This document shows positions 45,833 through 54,266 of a DNA stretch of 54,266 nt, one piece after another. The notes beneath the pieces are model-generated. The model saw only the letters and a list, made by a program, of their open reading frames with translations. It ran no database searches and had not been told where the DNA came from. Each line of letters opens with the position of its first letter. Positions within the stretch are counted from its first letter, which is position 1. A program made the position numbers and the translations under genes. Origin of the DNA: a virus. The DNA is taken from the IMG/VR virus record IMGVR_UViG_3300010354_007082, positions 1 to 54,266 of that record; one strand, given 5' to 3'.

Positions 45833-48800
45833 TTATTTACTTATCAAATCACGAAATTCTTTTTGTATGTCTAATAACTTTTTAACTTCATCATCATACT
45901 TTTGCTTTAGTTCTGCTACTGCTGGATCACCTTCTGGGAATGAATTTTTAGCTTCAAGCCATGCTACTTTTGCTGCTTTAGCCACTTCCAATTGTTTATT
46001 AAATCTATCGTTTACTATTTTTCGTTGAGCCAAGTCATCAAGAAGTTTTTGGTTTTGTTTTTCAAGTTCCTGTTGTACTGGGTCATTTTCAGGTGTAGAA
46101 CCAAATCTTGGAGGAGGAATCTTAGGATCACCCAACACATTTGTTATTTGCGTATCTAGACCTGCTCTGTTAAATGTATTAGTAGCAACTATAGGCATGC
46201 GTACAGGATTTCCGCCACCAAAGTTTAATGCGCTTAATGATCCTGTTAATTGAGCAACCGCACTTTGTGGTAAACCTAAATTAGCTAGACCTAATAATGC
46301 TCCTGGTGATTTTAATTGAGCATTACTTGGTAAGAAACTATTAGCTATATTAGTTAAATTGTTAGCAGCACCTAATATTGGAGTGATACTAGGGGCAAAT
46401 GTTCTAGCTGTAGCACTTAATAAGTTGCTTGGGCTTAATGCGTTTAATACACTAGTGCCTGTGTTTAATGCCGATCCAGCAACATTACTTACCCCAGGTG
46501 CTGTGTTAAATCGTATAGCATTATTAACTACCGCAGCAGCAACTCTAACCCCACCTGGCAAGTTACTCATGCCACTTGCTATACTTTGTGTAGCACCACG
46601 TAATGTATTCGTTAGTACATTGTTAGCTAAACTACCAAGATTACCTGGTGATAGTGTATTGCCCAAAACTGCGTTAGCGCCTGCTTGACCAGCTGCTGCT
46701 ATAACATTTTGTCTAGCAATAGCAAACAAGTTTTGTGGTAGTCCGGCTTTGAGTGGTTTAAATCCACCTAATATTTTATCAAACGCGGCAGCGGCAATTC
46801 CACGTGCTGCCATGTTTAATCCACCAAGTGATTGTATACGATTGGCTGCGTTTAAGGCTTGATTAATACCAGCCAATCCTTTTACTTTACTTTGTGCCAA
46901 ACTAGCAGCAAAAGTACCTGCTGCTATAGCACCCAATACATTACCATTAGCTCCTGCTATAGCTGCGTTAGCAATATTTGTAACACCTTGTACAGTACGT
47001 AATGTTTGTGTTACTTTGTTTATACCTTGTGTAGCACCTGCCATTACAGCACCCAATGATTGTACACTACTTTCTTTACCTGACAATACTCCAATTTGTT
47101 GTAATGCTCTTTGTGATTGTTGTAGATTTCTTACCACTCCAAATGCTTGACCTGTTACGTTAGTAGCAAGTTGTGTTAGATTTTGTACACCAGGTACACC
47201 TGTAAATAATGAACTTGGTAATGCTTGTTGTGGTGTTCTCCCGCTTTGTATTAATGATTGTACTAATGGGGCACTACCTGGTTTAATAAATCCACCTGCT
47301 TCCATTTGTTGTGGATTCATAGCAAAAGCACCAACTGCTAAAGTTTTGGTTGCCCCTGTAGTAATAACTCCTATTCCTTGTTTAACAGCATCTTTAGCAG
47401 GACCTGTTGCTGCGTCTACTGCCATTTGACTTACAGCAACACTAGTTGTAGGCTTATCAATAGCTTCACTAACAGCAGGAACACTTGGAACTGTTGAACT
47501 TGTTGACACTGTAGTTGGTGTGACACTACTACTTTGTGCTGCTTGATTAGCCTGCTCTACTGGCTGACTTGCTGGTTCAGGTAGATTGTCTGCTGCTGAT
47601 GTACTAACTTTAACATCAACACCTTGATTAGCATTTGCCCATGGAGCATGTGCTGGTGCTCTACTAACAATAGTTAATAACTTACCTGGAGCAGCAGCAA
47701 ATCCTTTGGTAGCATCACCTAATGTATCAGTTTGTGCTATAATTGGAACAGGCTTAACTTCTTTTGGTACATTACTTGATTTACCTGTATTAAGATTTAT
47801 TTTGGCTCCATTTACAAATGTATTAGCAGCACTGGCAAAACTACTATCACCTTTACTATCATAGCTCATGCTATCATCTGACTTTACAAGTATTTTACCT
47901 AGTGTATGTAAATTGTAATTTTGACCAACACGTTGATTAAATTCCTGATCGGTATTCATGTGAAAGTTTTCGCTTTGTATGCTTAACTTTTTACCTGCGT
48001 GTATGTTTACGTTATTATCAGCGTGTAGGTTAAGATCACCTTGCGTTCTAACATTAAAACTATTAGTTGAATAAATGTCAACAGTTCCCTCTTTACCTAG
48101 TTCAATATAACTCTGTCCATTGCTATGTATAATGAATAATGTTTGTGCGTCATCACTCATTAATATTTGATGACCTAACGCACTGCGTATTCTTACTAGT
48201 TGATCACGACCAATTAAGTCACCGTCATCCATTACAATAGTATGTCCACCTCGTCGTGCCACAACTCTTAATGAACTACGGTTTCCACTATCTTGTGCTG
48301 CTCCAAGTATACTTTCGTCAGTATACCCACCTTCATAAATAGGTCTCCCCGGTGTACTAACTCCCCAACCAACACGACTTGGGCTTTCACGTTGTGCGCT
48401 ACTACTGATTGTACCTCTAACAGGATCACGTATTAATCCTTGTTGTGTAAGTATAGCAGCAACATAACTGTGTATAGGTTTAGGAGCTGTGATAAAATCA
48501 ATACTATCAGCTACACCTGAATTATTTGTATTAATGTTTGTTACAGGTAATCTTACAGCACCACCATAGCTTTCAGCTTCACCACTGTTAGCAATAATAT
48601 TATCAGTAGCACCAATAGCAGGTACCATTTGTAATGTGTCGGGGTTAGGAATCGCTCCTAAATAAAATCCATAATTTTGATCACCGTTAATAAACAAACA
48701 AACAACTGTTGTTCCTAAGTCAGGTGGACTATTCCAAAAACCATAACTACTAGGATTTGCTTTATAAGTACCGAAACCAGTATCATTAGCATCGGGAATT

Positions 48801-49027
48801 GTTTGACCAAAGAAAGGACTTAAGTAACTGACTGATACCCAGTTGTTTCTATCATTTGGGTCTTTACCACTGTTATCACTTAGATAAACAAATATTCTTC
48901 CACTACGATTTGGATCAATATTATCTTTTACAACACCAAGTGTTGGCACTGTGCGAATTGGAGCTTTGCCACCACTGTCTGGTTTAGCAGATTGTAATGT
49001 TCCACTTGGCTTAAAAATATCTTCCAC
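45833..49027 (-). CDS. 5: gp5-like baseplate hub/spike protein without a lysozyme domain
   Basis: A 1064-residue protein from GTG 49027, preceded by AGGAG 7-8 bases upstream and overlapping nothing upstream. Residues 25-135 form the gp5/VgrG OB-fold (VPTLGVVKDNIDPNRSGRIF, WVSVSYLSPFFG, GTTVVCLFINGD, YGFYLGAIPNP). Residues about 260-415 form a spike beta-helix (GHTIVMDDGD, GHQILMSDDAQTLFIIHSN, NNVNIHAGKKLSI). Residues about 420-990 are Ala/Gly/Asn/Leu-rich helical sequence, and the last 70 residues are a charged coiled coil. No T4-lysozyme-like domain is visible between OB-fold and helix, unlike T4 gp5. Role: membrane-puncturing tip. Confidence 0.88.
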   Translation of the reverse strand: MEDIFKPSGTLQSAKPDSGGKAPIRTVPTLGVVKDNIDPNRSGRIFVYLSDNSGKDPNDRNNWVSVSYLSPFFGQTIPDANDTGFGTYKANPSSYGFWNSPPDLGTTVVCLFINGDQNYGFYLGAIPNPDTLQMVPAIGATDNIIANSGEAESYGGAVRLPVTNINTNNSGVADSIDFITAPKPIHSYVAAILTQQGLIRDPVRGTISSSAQRESPSRVGWGVSTPGRPIYEGGYTDESILGAAQDSGNRSSLRVVARRGGHTIVMDDGDLIGRDQLVRIRSALGHQILMSDDAQTLFIIHSNGQSYIELGKEGTVDIYSTNSFNVRTQGDLNLHADNNVNIHAGKKLSIQSENFHMNTDQEFNQRVGQNYNLHTLGKILVKSDDSMSYDSKGDSSFASAANTFVNGAKINLNTGKSSNVPKEVKPVPIIAQTDTLGDATKGFAAAPGKLLTIVSRAPAHAPWANANQGVDVKVSTSAADNLPEPASQPVEQANQAAQSSSVTPTTVSTSSTVPSVPAVSEAIDKPTTSVAVSQMAVDAATGPAKDAVKQGIGVITTGATKTLAVGAFAMNPQQMEAGGFIKPGSAPLVQSLIQSGRTPQQALPSSLFTGVPGVQNLTQLATNVTGQAFGVVRNLQQSQRALQQIGVLSGKESSVQSLGAVMAGATQGINKVTQTLRTVQGVTNIANAAIAGANGNVLGAIAAGTFAASLAQSKVKGLAGINQALNAANRIQSLGGLNMAARGIAAAAFDKILGGFKPLKAGLPQNLFAIARQNVIAAAGQAGANAVLGNTLSPGNLGSLANNVLTNTLRGATQSIASGMSNLPGGVRVAAAVVNNAIRFNTAPGVSNVAGSALNTGTSVLNALSPSNLLSATARTFAPSITPILGAANNLTNIANSFLPSNAQLKSPGALLGLANLGLPQSAVAQLTGSLSALNFGGGNPVRMPIVATNTFNRAGLDTQITNVLGDPKIPPPRFGSTPENDPVQQELEKQNQKLLDDLAQRKIVNDRFNKQLEVAKAAKVAWLEAKNSFPEGDPAVAELKQKYDDEVKKLLDIQKEFRDLISK
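45834..45841 (-). promoter_or_regulatory. Weak late promoter candidate AGTAAATA before gene 25
   Basis: The minus strand reads AGTAAATA (two mismatches to TATAAATA), 18 bases before the ATG at 45815 and partly inside the stop of the spike gene. Spacing to the ATG matches the better examples, but the sequence could arise from the coding context. Confidence 0.25.
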
Positions 49028-49028
49028 A

Positions 49029-51269
49029 CTATGCTCCTGGTAATGTTGAACTTAAATTGGGGTCATTATCATCATTTGCGGTAGTATTTGACCCAGATGA
49101 TCTAGTTTTAATATCAGTTTCAGTAGCAAGTTTTTTTACAAAAGTAGGATCATTCTTTAATCCAGTACTACCTGTTGTATTACTTCCACTGGCATTAGTA
49201 CCCGGTGCGTTTGGTGTTTGTTGTGTAGTAGCTTCACGTTGACTTGAGCTTTCTTCAGCAGGATCACTAAATGTGTTAATTCTACAATCCAATACTTGTG
49301 TAAACTTACCATTACTAAAACTGCTAGTAACTTTAATAACGTGATAACTTACTCCCTGTATTACTTTGCTTACATTTTCAGGATATCTCCAAAATAATAC
49401 ACTACTGTTAATATCATATAATCCAGTATTCGTATTGTAATCTACACCTTCTTTAAAATCTATTTCAATAAAAACTTGTCCACCATTTGCCTTGACAGTA
49501 AATCCATTAGGTCCATAAAATCTATTATACACTTCTTGTACACTTTGCGGTAATTCACTGTCTGGCATTAGAAAATCAGGATCACCTAATATAGTAATTT
49601 TAGCTTCTGCGAATCCTTTTGGATCAAATAAATTTGTTAAATAAGCATTTTGTGCCTCAGCACCAACATCTAACTTTCCAATATGTGGTTGATTTTGACG
49701 TTGGTTAGCTTTAATAGGAACATCAACTGCTCCTCCTTTACCTTGACTATCACTTACTTCGGGCTTAAGTGCTACATTAAAAAAGGCAGTATTTAATACT
49801 TGTTCATAAAAAATAATTTCTTGATTTTCACCAGTATACCAATACTTGTAACGTTTATGTGGACCATAATATCTACTGCCAGGTGCTGTATAACTATTTT
49901 GTATCACTGGTGTTTCATATGGAGTAATAATGTATTTTATTTTCATAGCAAAGTCAGCACGACTTTCATCCCATTCCATATTACTAATCACTGCGCTAAT
50001 ATTATACCAACTTACAGTTGAAGGTTTGTTATTTTGTTGTTCATTTTCTGTTTTCTTTTCTAAATTGGGCTCGACATTTGTCGTATAAACAACTTTTAGC
50101 GCATCTAACAAATATGTACTTTGACTAATTATTTGATTAATAGCTTGAACAATTGGAGTAGTTCCCTGTATACTAAATGTTCTAGTTTGACTATTTGGAG
50201 TGGCTTTTAATGCTGCTGCGTCATTACTTTGACTAACATTAGTAGCTCCTGAACCTGCCCAAGTATATTTTTGTAAATCTGCTTTACTAGCAACTGTAGC
50301 GGCTTTTAACAAATCATCCATTCCACCTAAATATTCAACTTCATATCTATCAGCAATTTTTATTGCTTGCGGGCTTTGGTTAACTAAATTTTGTTGGTCT
50401 TGATTAAGTTTATCAATAATTTTTTGTATTGCTTCGTAAGCATTACTTGCTTCAAAGTTTGCTCCCAAATCAATCAATCCACGTTTTGTTCCAAACGCTT
50501 CTTTACTAGGAACACTTGCCGCTTTAATTTCATAAGTTACAATTTTACCAGTTAATTTAAACTTTACTTCAGTTAATGCTATATCATAAAATGTTTCAAA
50601 TAATCCATTATTGTTTGCTGTATTAACATTTAATGTATCTTGTGTACTATCAACTATATTACCAAGTTTATCATAACCAATAAATCTAAGTCCTAGTATG
50701 AAAAACTGTCTAGTTGGGTTTTGTAAACCTTTTTGAGCACGACCAGTGCCTGCTACATATGCCTGTAATGCGTCTTGGGCCTTCTTAAGATTGTTTATAA
50801 AACTAAAACCATATTGTTCATATACATTAAAACTTATACTAGTGACGTTTGTACTTGTTCCTGTACTAGCGCCTTGGACTGCTGATACTAATTTTAAATT
50901 ATCAATGTAATAATCAAACTCAAATCCTGGTGCTCTTTTTTGTGTGCTGTTGTTTACACCACCACTTTGTGCTATTAAATAAACACCAGCTTTTAAATTG
51001 GCACTAGCTCCTCCACTTGCGTTTTGAAAAGCATAAATGTTTTTTCTACCAGTTTGTATAAAAGCATCATATGCTTCAGGAGTAATCATATACAAACTAA
51101 TATTGTAAGTATAACTGGCAAACTGACTTAGTGGATTATATAACCTGCGATCAGGGTTACTACCACTTTTATTATTACTTGTGCCAGTATTAGTCTGTGC
51201 TTGCCCTGCTACTGTTTGTGTGTTCAGTGCTCCATAATCACCGTCACTTGATCCTACTAATCCTGTCAT
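49029..51269 (-). CDS. Virion structural protein, probable baseplate hub
   Basis: A 746-residue protein. The first 45 residues and the last 80 are Gly/Ser/Thr/Asn-rich and disordered. The core has YNISLYMITPEAYDAFIQTG, VTSISFNVYEQYGFSFINNL, FFILGLRFIGYD, FYDIALTEVKFKLTG, WYNISAVISNMEWDESRADF, KITILGDPDFLMPDS and VSYHVIKVTSSFSNGKFTQV. The last two elements resemble hub proteins that precede the spike in T4-like phages (gp27-like place). I cannot confirm gp27 homology from sequence alone. It lies directly between gp53 and the spike gene, with a one-base gap to each. Confidence 0.65.
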   Translation of the reverse strand: MTGLVGSSDGDYGALNTQTVAGQAQTNTGTSNNKSGSNPDRRLYNPLSQFASYTYNISLYMITPEAYDAFIQTGRKNIYAFQNASGGASANLKAGVYLIAQSGGVNNSTQKRAPGFEFDYYIDNLKLVSAVQGASTGTSTNVTSISFNVYEQYGFSFINNLKKAQDALQAYVAGTGRAQKGLQNPTRQFFILGLRFIGYDKLGNIVDSTQDTLNVNTANNNGLFETFYDIALTEVKFKLTGKIVTYEIKAASVPSKEAFGTKRGLIDLGANFEASNAYEAIQKIIDKLNQDQQNLVNQSPQAIKIADRYEVEYLGGMDDLLKAATVASKADLQKYTWAGSGATNVSQSNDAAALKATPNSQTRTFSIQGTTPIVQAINQIISQSTYLLDALKVVYTTNVEPNLEKKTENEQQNNKPSTVSWYNISAVISNMEWDESRADFAMKIKYIITPYETPVIQNSYTAPGSRYYGPHKRYKYWYTGENQEIIFYEQVLNTAFFNVALKPEVSDSQGKGGAVDVPIKANQRQNQPHIGKLDVGAEAQNAYLTNLFDPKGFAEAKITILGDPDFLMPDSELPQSVQEVYNRFYGPNGFTVKANGGQVFIEIDFKEGVDYNTNTGLYDINSSVLFWRYPENVSKVIQGVSYHVIKVTSSFSNGKFTQVLDCRINTFSDPAEESSSQREATTQQTPNAPGTNASGSNTTGSTGLKNDPTFVKKLATETDIKTRSSGSNTTANDDNDPNLSSTLPGA

Positions 51270-51584
51270 TTAGATTCCTAGTACTGATTTAAGTGTTTCT
51301 AATTTTGGTACATAAATTTGTAATCCAGCAACAAAGTCAAAGTAAGGATCGTATCCCAATCTATTTGGATTTCTTTCAGCAAATACCCACCATAATTTTG
51401 GATCACCATATAAATCAAATGCTAACAAATCAGGTCTATACTGATAGGTTTCAGTCAATGTAATTAATACATCACTAGGGATAATTGGAATAGGTCTGTA
51501 ATTTAAAACATCTAAATATTTTGCCTCTATTACTCCCGTAGTATAGTATGGACTTGTCTGTGGATAAATTGAATTAATTGCCAT
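51270..51584 (-). CDS. 53: T4 gp53-like baseplate wedge protein
   Basis: A 104-residue protein from ATG 51584, chosen over an upstream TTG; the ATG shares one base with the upstream TAA and AGGA lies about 8 bases before it. Sequence NYRPIPIIPSDVLITLTETY, then YRPDLLAFDLYGDPKLWWVF and AERNPNRLGYDPYFDF matches the N-terminal LysM-like/base part of gp53-type wedge proteins. T4 gp53 is longer (196), so this is the short form common in aquatic T4-like phages. Role: joins wedges to one another and to the hub. Confidence 0.88.
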   Translation of the reverse strand: MAINSIYPQTSPYYTTGVIEAKYLDVLNYRPIPIIPSDVLITLTETYQYRPDLLAFDLYGDPKLWWVFAERNPNRLGYDPYFDFVAGLQIYVPKLETLKSVLGI

Positions 51585-53071
51585 TACCAAATTCCTGGAT
51601 TGTTAAGTTTACTACCACGTAGTAATCGACCACTAGCATAATCTTTAAAGCTAAACCTATCACTTATGTCTTTTCTACTTACTACAGGCATACATGATAT
51701 TTGAATTTGTAGTTTTGTTGGTACATATGTAGGTTCTGTTGTTCCTGACTGTGGATTACTGAACACTGTAGGAGTTGGATTTCCTCCTGGTGTTACATTA
51801 CCAGGCAATCTACTATTAGGATTTGATTGATTGTTTGTATCTTTACTAACACCTGATAATGTTGTTGTTGAACTTGCTCGTATATAATCTACATCATTAG
51901 GTAAATTATATGTGAAATTCTGAATTACTAATGGATGTTGATCAAATTGAAATGCTCCAAATCCTTTTAAAAATAGCATTGGAGGAGGTGTTCCTAATTT
52001 AGGTTTTTCATCTTGTCCATAAAACATTTTTGTACAACTACGTAAAAAATGTATTACTGCTAATAGGTAATTCGCTTCATAAGTATCTTGTGCTGTAAAA
52101 TCACCAGTAATTTGAATATTCTCAATCGCACTACTTTGATACTGTAAAATTTTATAATTGCTATGTGTTAAACTCGTTGGATCATAATTGGCAGTATATG
52201 TAACGTTAACTGTTGGGGTATAAGGAAATATAATACCTTTTGTAGCAATTAATGGACGTAGTATACCAGGATCACTTGCTTTATATAGATATCCATTAGC
52301 ACCCGGTGCTAATGTAAGCCTAACTCGCCAATCTTCTTGTAAATTAAAATTAACGCTGTCTTGTAAGTCAGCCTGTGATCTTGCGCTAAGACCTTCTCCA
52401 GATATACCTTTTGTATTGCTTGTAGCATATGGAGCATTACCATCATAGTCATACCCATATAAATCACTATTAACAGGAGCAGCGGCAGCACTAGCGGCAG
52501 CATCATCGGCAAAACTACTATTATAAGCAGGGTCATTATCAACAGCAGGTGCTTCATTAGCTTCTGCTAATTGAGATTGTTGTTGGTTAAATGCTAAATC
52601 TTGTTCGTTTTGTGGTTCTTGATTGGCTTCAAGAATTGCTGAATCATTTTGTATAGGCTCAGTAGTTGGAACTGTTGGTGTGTTTGGATTTCCCGGGTCA
52701 GCACTAGCAGGTGGAGTATTTAAATTAGTGTTAGGTGCTCCTGAATTAGCTATTACTACTTGTTCAGAAGCATAATTATAATCACGTTGTGCGGCATTTA
52801 AATCATCACGTAATGTTTGTTCAGCATTTTGTGCAGGCTTTAAAAATTCTCTGTAATAATTAATCCTTGCGTTTCTAGCAGCTTCATACTCAGCTACCTT
52901 GGTTGGATCATCTTTAAGTTGATTTTCAGCAAATGAAAGTGTATTAAATCTGTCATTGGCATTTTTTAAATTGGTAGTGGCTGTTCTTAATAGTGGTCCA
53001 ATACTATCAATATCTTTTTGGGCTTCATCCCTAACCGTTGCCCAATCTCGTGCTGTTTGTTGATTTGCCAT
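51584..53071 (-). CDS. Baseplate/tail structural protein with coiled-coil N-terminus
   Basis: A 495-residue protein. Residues 1-110 are helical, coiled-coil-like (RDWATVRDEAQKDIDSIG, AEQTLRDDLNAAQRDYNYAS); 110-220 are Pro/Asn/Gln/Ala-rich linker; 230-400 form the conserved core (DWRVRLTLAPGANGYLY, IIFPYTPTVNVTYTANYD, ILQYQSSAIENIQITGDFTA, NYLLAVIHFLRSCTKMFYG, FDQHPLVIQNFTYNLPNDVD). I recognise the core from proteins upstream of gp53 in cyanophages and related phages; it is structural, possibly a tube-end or hub protein. It is the first gene of the baseplate run and has a late-type promoter word upstream. Confidence 0.72.
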   Translation of the reverse strand: MANQQTARDWATVRDEAQKDIDSIGPLLRTATTNLKNANDRFNTLSFAENQLKDDPTKVAEYEAARNARINYYREFLKPAQNAEQTLRDDLNAAQRDYNYASEQVVIANSGAPNTNLNTPPASADPGNPNTPTVPTTEPIQNDSAILEANQEPQNEQDLAFNQQQSQLAEANEAPAVDNDPAYNSSFADDAAASAAAAPVNSDLYGYDYDGNAPYATSNTKGISGEGLSARSQADLQDSVNFNLQEDWRVRLTLAPGANGYLYKASDPGILRPLIATKGIIFPYTPTVNVTYTANYDPTSLTHSNYKILQYQSSAIENIQITGDFTAQDTYEANYLLAVIHFLRSCTKMFYGQDEKPKLGTPPPMLFLKGFGAFQFDQHPLVIQNFTYNLPNDVDYIRASSTTTLSGVSKDTNNQSNPNSRLPGNVTPGGNPTPTVFSNPQSGTTEPTYVPTKLQIQISCMPVVSRKDISDRFSFKDYASGRLLRGSKLNNPGIW

Positions 53072-53089
53072 ATCAATGATCCTATTACA

Positions 53090-53097
53090 TATTTATG
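53090..53097 (-). promoter_or_regulatory. Probable late promoter word CATAAATA for the baseplate genes
   Basis: The minus strand reads CATAAATA, one mismatch from T4 late TATAAATA, 18 bases before the ATG at 53071. It is on the left side of the divergent gap 53072-53191, opposite the sigma70-type promoter of the sigma gene. Confidence 0.55.
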
Positions 53098-53140
53098 ATA
53101 AATAAAAAAGCACTTTTTTACCCACATTTTACCCTAAATG

Positions 53141-53170
53141 TTGTGCCCTCCGCAACATATGTGTTATAAT
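53141..53170 (+). promoter_or_regulatory. Sigma70-type promoter of the gp55-like gene
   Basis: A perfect TATAAT at 53165-53170 preceded by TGT gives an extended -10 (TGNTATAAT). A weak -35 (TTGTGC, 53141-53146) lies 18 bases upstream. Initiation near 53177 would leave a leader of about 15 bases containing AAAGGA. Host polymerase could thus transcribe the late sigma gene before late genes are on. Confidence 0.7.
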
Positions 53171-53191
53171 ATTTCTAAAATAAAGGATTCT

Positions 53192-54088
53192 ATGAGTACC
53201 ACAAAAAAGCCTGTCAACTACCTTAATAATAGGGACATACTAAAAGAAATACACGAAAGCAAAAACAGTTATTGCTATTATACAAAACAAGAATACCATC
53301 ATTACGATTTAATAGTTGATATGCCTCAAGATACACTTGAGGCTTGTTTTAAATACGCACATAAACGTGATACGATTAAACAAGCAAAAGAAAATCGTGC
53401 CGCTAGATTATCAAACGAAACTGGCACAAAGATTGAACCAAAATCTATTCCAACTACTGATTTAGTATTTCGTGTTATGACTTGGGAACATATCCCACTC
53501 AGTCCAAAACTACAAAAGAAAACAGCAAAGAAAAAAACAGCAATTGATATCATGGAGTTTGATGATATTGATGAAGAAATCTTTGTTGATTTGGAAGACC
53601 CAACCACAGCAGGTGAGGTTGATGATATGGTACATATGAAAGTAAATTTCCCACCATTTCAACATTATAAAATTGATGATGAAGGAAGTTTTTATTGTGT
53701 AGGTAAAAGTCATTGGGTAGGTGGCATTAAGCGTGGTCATTTTAGCAAAGATCATGGAAATCTTACTGATAAACTAGCACGTATGTATATTATGTTATGT
53801 GAAAAATACGCTATGAAGTTTAATTGGCGTGGATATACATATAACGATGAAATGCGTAATTCAGCTATATTACAATTGACTTATGTTGGGTTGCGATTCA
53901 ACGAAGCAAAATCACAAAACCCATTCGCATATTATACAGCAGCAATTACAAATAGTTTTTGCCGTGTATTGAATACAGAAAAGCGTAATCAAAACATTCG
54001 TGATGATATATTAGAAATGAATGGACTTAACCCAAGTTATTCACGCATGAATTCAGGTATACGTGAAAAAGCTTGGTTAGAAGATTAA
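53192..54088 (+). CDS. 55: T4 gp55-like late-transcription sigma factor with a large internal insertion
   Basis: A 298-residue protein from ATG 53192, chosen because AAAGGA lies 4 bases upstream and the TATAAT promoter is just before it. Residues 8-24 (VNYLNNRDILKEIHESK) match the N-terminus of T4 gp55 (YNYVNNKELLQAI). Residues about 190-275 match its sigma region 2-like core: LARMYIMLCEKYAMKFNWRG, YTYNDEMRNSAI, NPFAYYTAAITNSFCRV. T4 gp55 has 185 residues; the extra is mainly residues 26-188, with a Lys-rich then Asp/Glu-rich stretch at 104-150. The C-terminus ends REKAWLED and lacks an obvious SLDFLYE-type clamp-binding motif. Role: directs host core polymerase to late promoters. Confidence 0.9.
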   Translation: MSTTKKPVNYLNNRDILKEIHESKNSYCYYTKQEYHHYDLIVDMPQDTLEACFKYAHKRDTIKQAKENRAARLSNETGTKIEPKSIPTTDLVFRVMTWEHIPLSPKLQKKTAKKKTAIDIMEFDDIDEEIFVDLEDPTTAGEVDDMVHMKVNFPPFQHYKIDDEGSFYCVGKSHWVGGIKRGHFSKDHGNLTDKLARMYIMLCEKYAMKFNWRGYTYNDEMRNSAILQLTYVGLRFNEAKSQNPFAYYTAAITNSFCRVLNTEKRNQNIRDDILEMNGLNPSYSRMNSGIREKAWLED

Positions 54089-54135
54089 TTAACCAATATC
54101 TTTGATTTAGTCAAACAAAAGATTTATAATATTGA

Positions 54136-54266
54136 ATGGCAAATTTATTTAAAAAAGCAGCATTTTATACCGATATACATTATGGTTTAAAGAGTAACAG
54201 TCTACAACATAATCAAGATTGTGATAATTTTGTAGACTGGTTTATTCAAAAAGCTAAAAAAGAAAA
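54136..54266 (+). CDS. 47: T4 gp47-like recombination nuclease subunit, N-terminal part only
   Basis: ATG at 54136 opens a frame running off the right edge with 43 full codons: MANLFKKAAFYTDIHYGLKS, then NSLQHNQDCDNFVDWF. FYTDIHYG is the first metallophosphoesterase motif (D-x-H) of SbcD/Mre11-type nucleases, and N-S-x-QHN-x-DC is typical of phage gp47. With gp46 it processes DNA ends for recombination-dependent replication. It follows the sigma gene by 47 bases, the usual order in cyanophage-like T4 relatives. No clear ribosome site is seen. Confidence 0.85.
   Translation, partial: MANLFKKAAFYTDIHYGLKSNSLQHNQDCDNFVDWFIQKAKKE

Larger units (their letters stand above)
53072..53191. other. Divergent intergenic region between virion and sigma genes
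   Basis: The 120-base gap holds the late-type word of the minus-strand baseplate genes (53090-53097) and the sigma70-type promoter of the plus-strand sigma gene (53141-53170). No hairpin terminator or small gene was seen in it. It is the only strand switch in the window. Confidence 0.8.

Noticed and set aside
51585-51590. TTG start two codons upstream for gp53
   Set aside because: The ATG at 51584 couples to the upstream stop and has better ribosome-site spacing.
54098-54123. Hairpin TTTGA-TTTAG-TCAAA between the sigma and gp47 genes as a terminator
   Set aside because: The 5-bp A/T-rich stem is weak and is not followed by a T-tract; read-through into gp47 seems more likely.
54125-54130. 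TATAAT just before gp47 as a promoter
   Set aside because: It lies only five bases before the ATG, with no -35 match at proper distance; probably chance in A+T-rich DNA.

Overview
The window is a piece of a T4-like (contractile-tailed) bacteriophage genome, A+T-rich and densely packed. The evidence is a run of T4-type baseplate genes (gp53, a gp5-like spike, gp25, gp6), a gp55-like late sigma factor, the start of a gp47-like recombination nuclease, and two small proteins that begin with a T4-style capsid-targeting peptide. The host is not shown directly. One host-derived gene, a BMP-family lipoprotein, looks to me like betaproteobacterial homologues, so a freshwater Burkholderiales-type host is a reasonable but unproven guess.

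Layout. (1) 1-1094, minus strand: the edge of an unknown gene and two ADP-ribosyltransferase-like genes with putative capsid-targeting N-termini. (2) 1099-1134: a strong intrinsic terminator for the upstream operon, its T-tract fused to a perfect T4-type late promoter word. (3) 1158-19290, minus strand: about twenty tightly overlapping genes that look like one late operon. They encode glycosyltransferase-like proteins, a twitch-type radical SAM protein, an SGNH hydrolase, a sugar-type cupin, a fused nucleotidyltransferase/kinase, an NTF2-like protein, an AroE-like dehydrogenase, a KdsC-like phosphatase, a GatZ/KbaZ-like protein, a carbamoyltransferase, a repeat protein built on a degenerate glycosyltransferase segment, and finally the BMP lipoprotein. 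(4) 19337-22323: tail-fibre-like and accessory virion genes. (5) 22341-41963: one uninterrupted 6540-residue virion gene. (6) 41965-53071: baseplate genes. (7) 53141-54266, plus strand: gp55-like sigma and the start of gp47, behind a sigma70-type promoter.

How it may work together. The divergent gap at 53072-53191 separates a host-type promoter driving the late sigma gene from late-type promoter words (NATAAATA-like) driving the structural genes. Similar words precede several minus-strand structural genes and the glycan operon. The glycan genes would therefore be made at the same time as virions, which fits a role in decorating virion or tail-fibre surface, although host-surface modification is also possible. 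The most notable items are the compact carbamoyl-glycan or small-molecule cassette, the phage-borne nucleoside-type lipoprotein, the putatively injected ADP-ribosyltransferase-like pair, and the giant virion protein that contains two probable beta-propellers and three DUF4214 segments. No tRNA gene, CRISPR array, insertion sequence or integrase was found.
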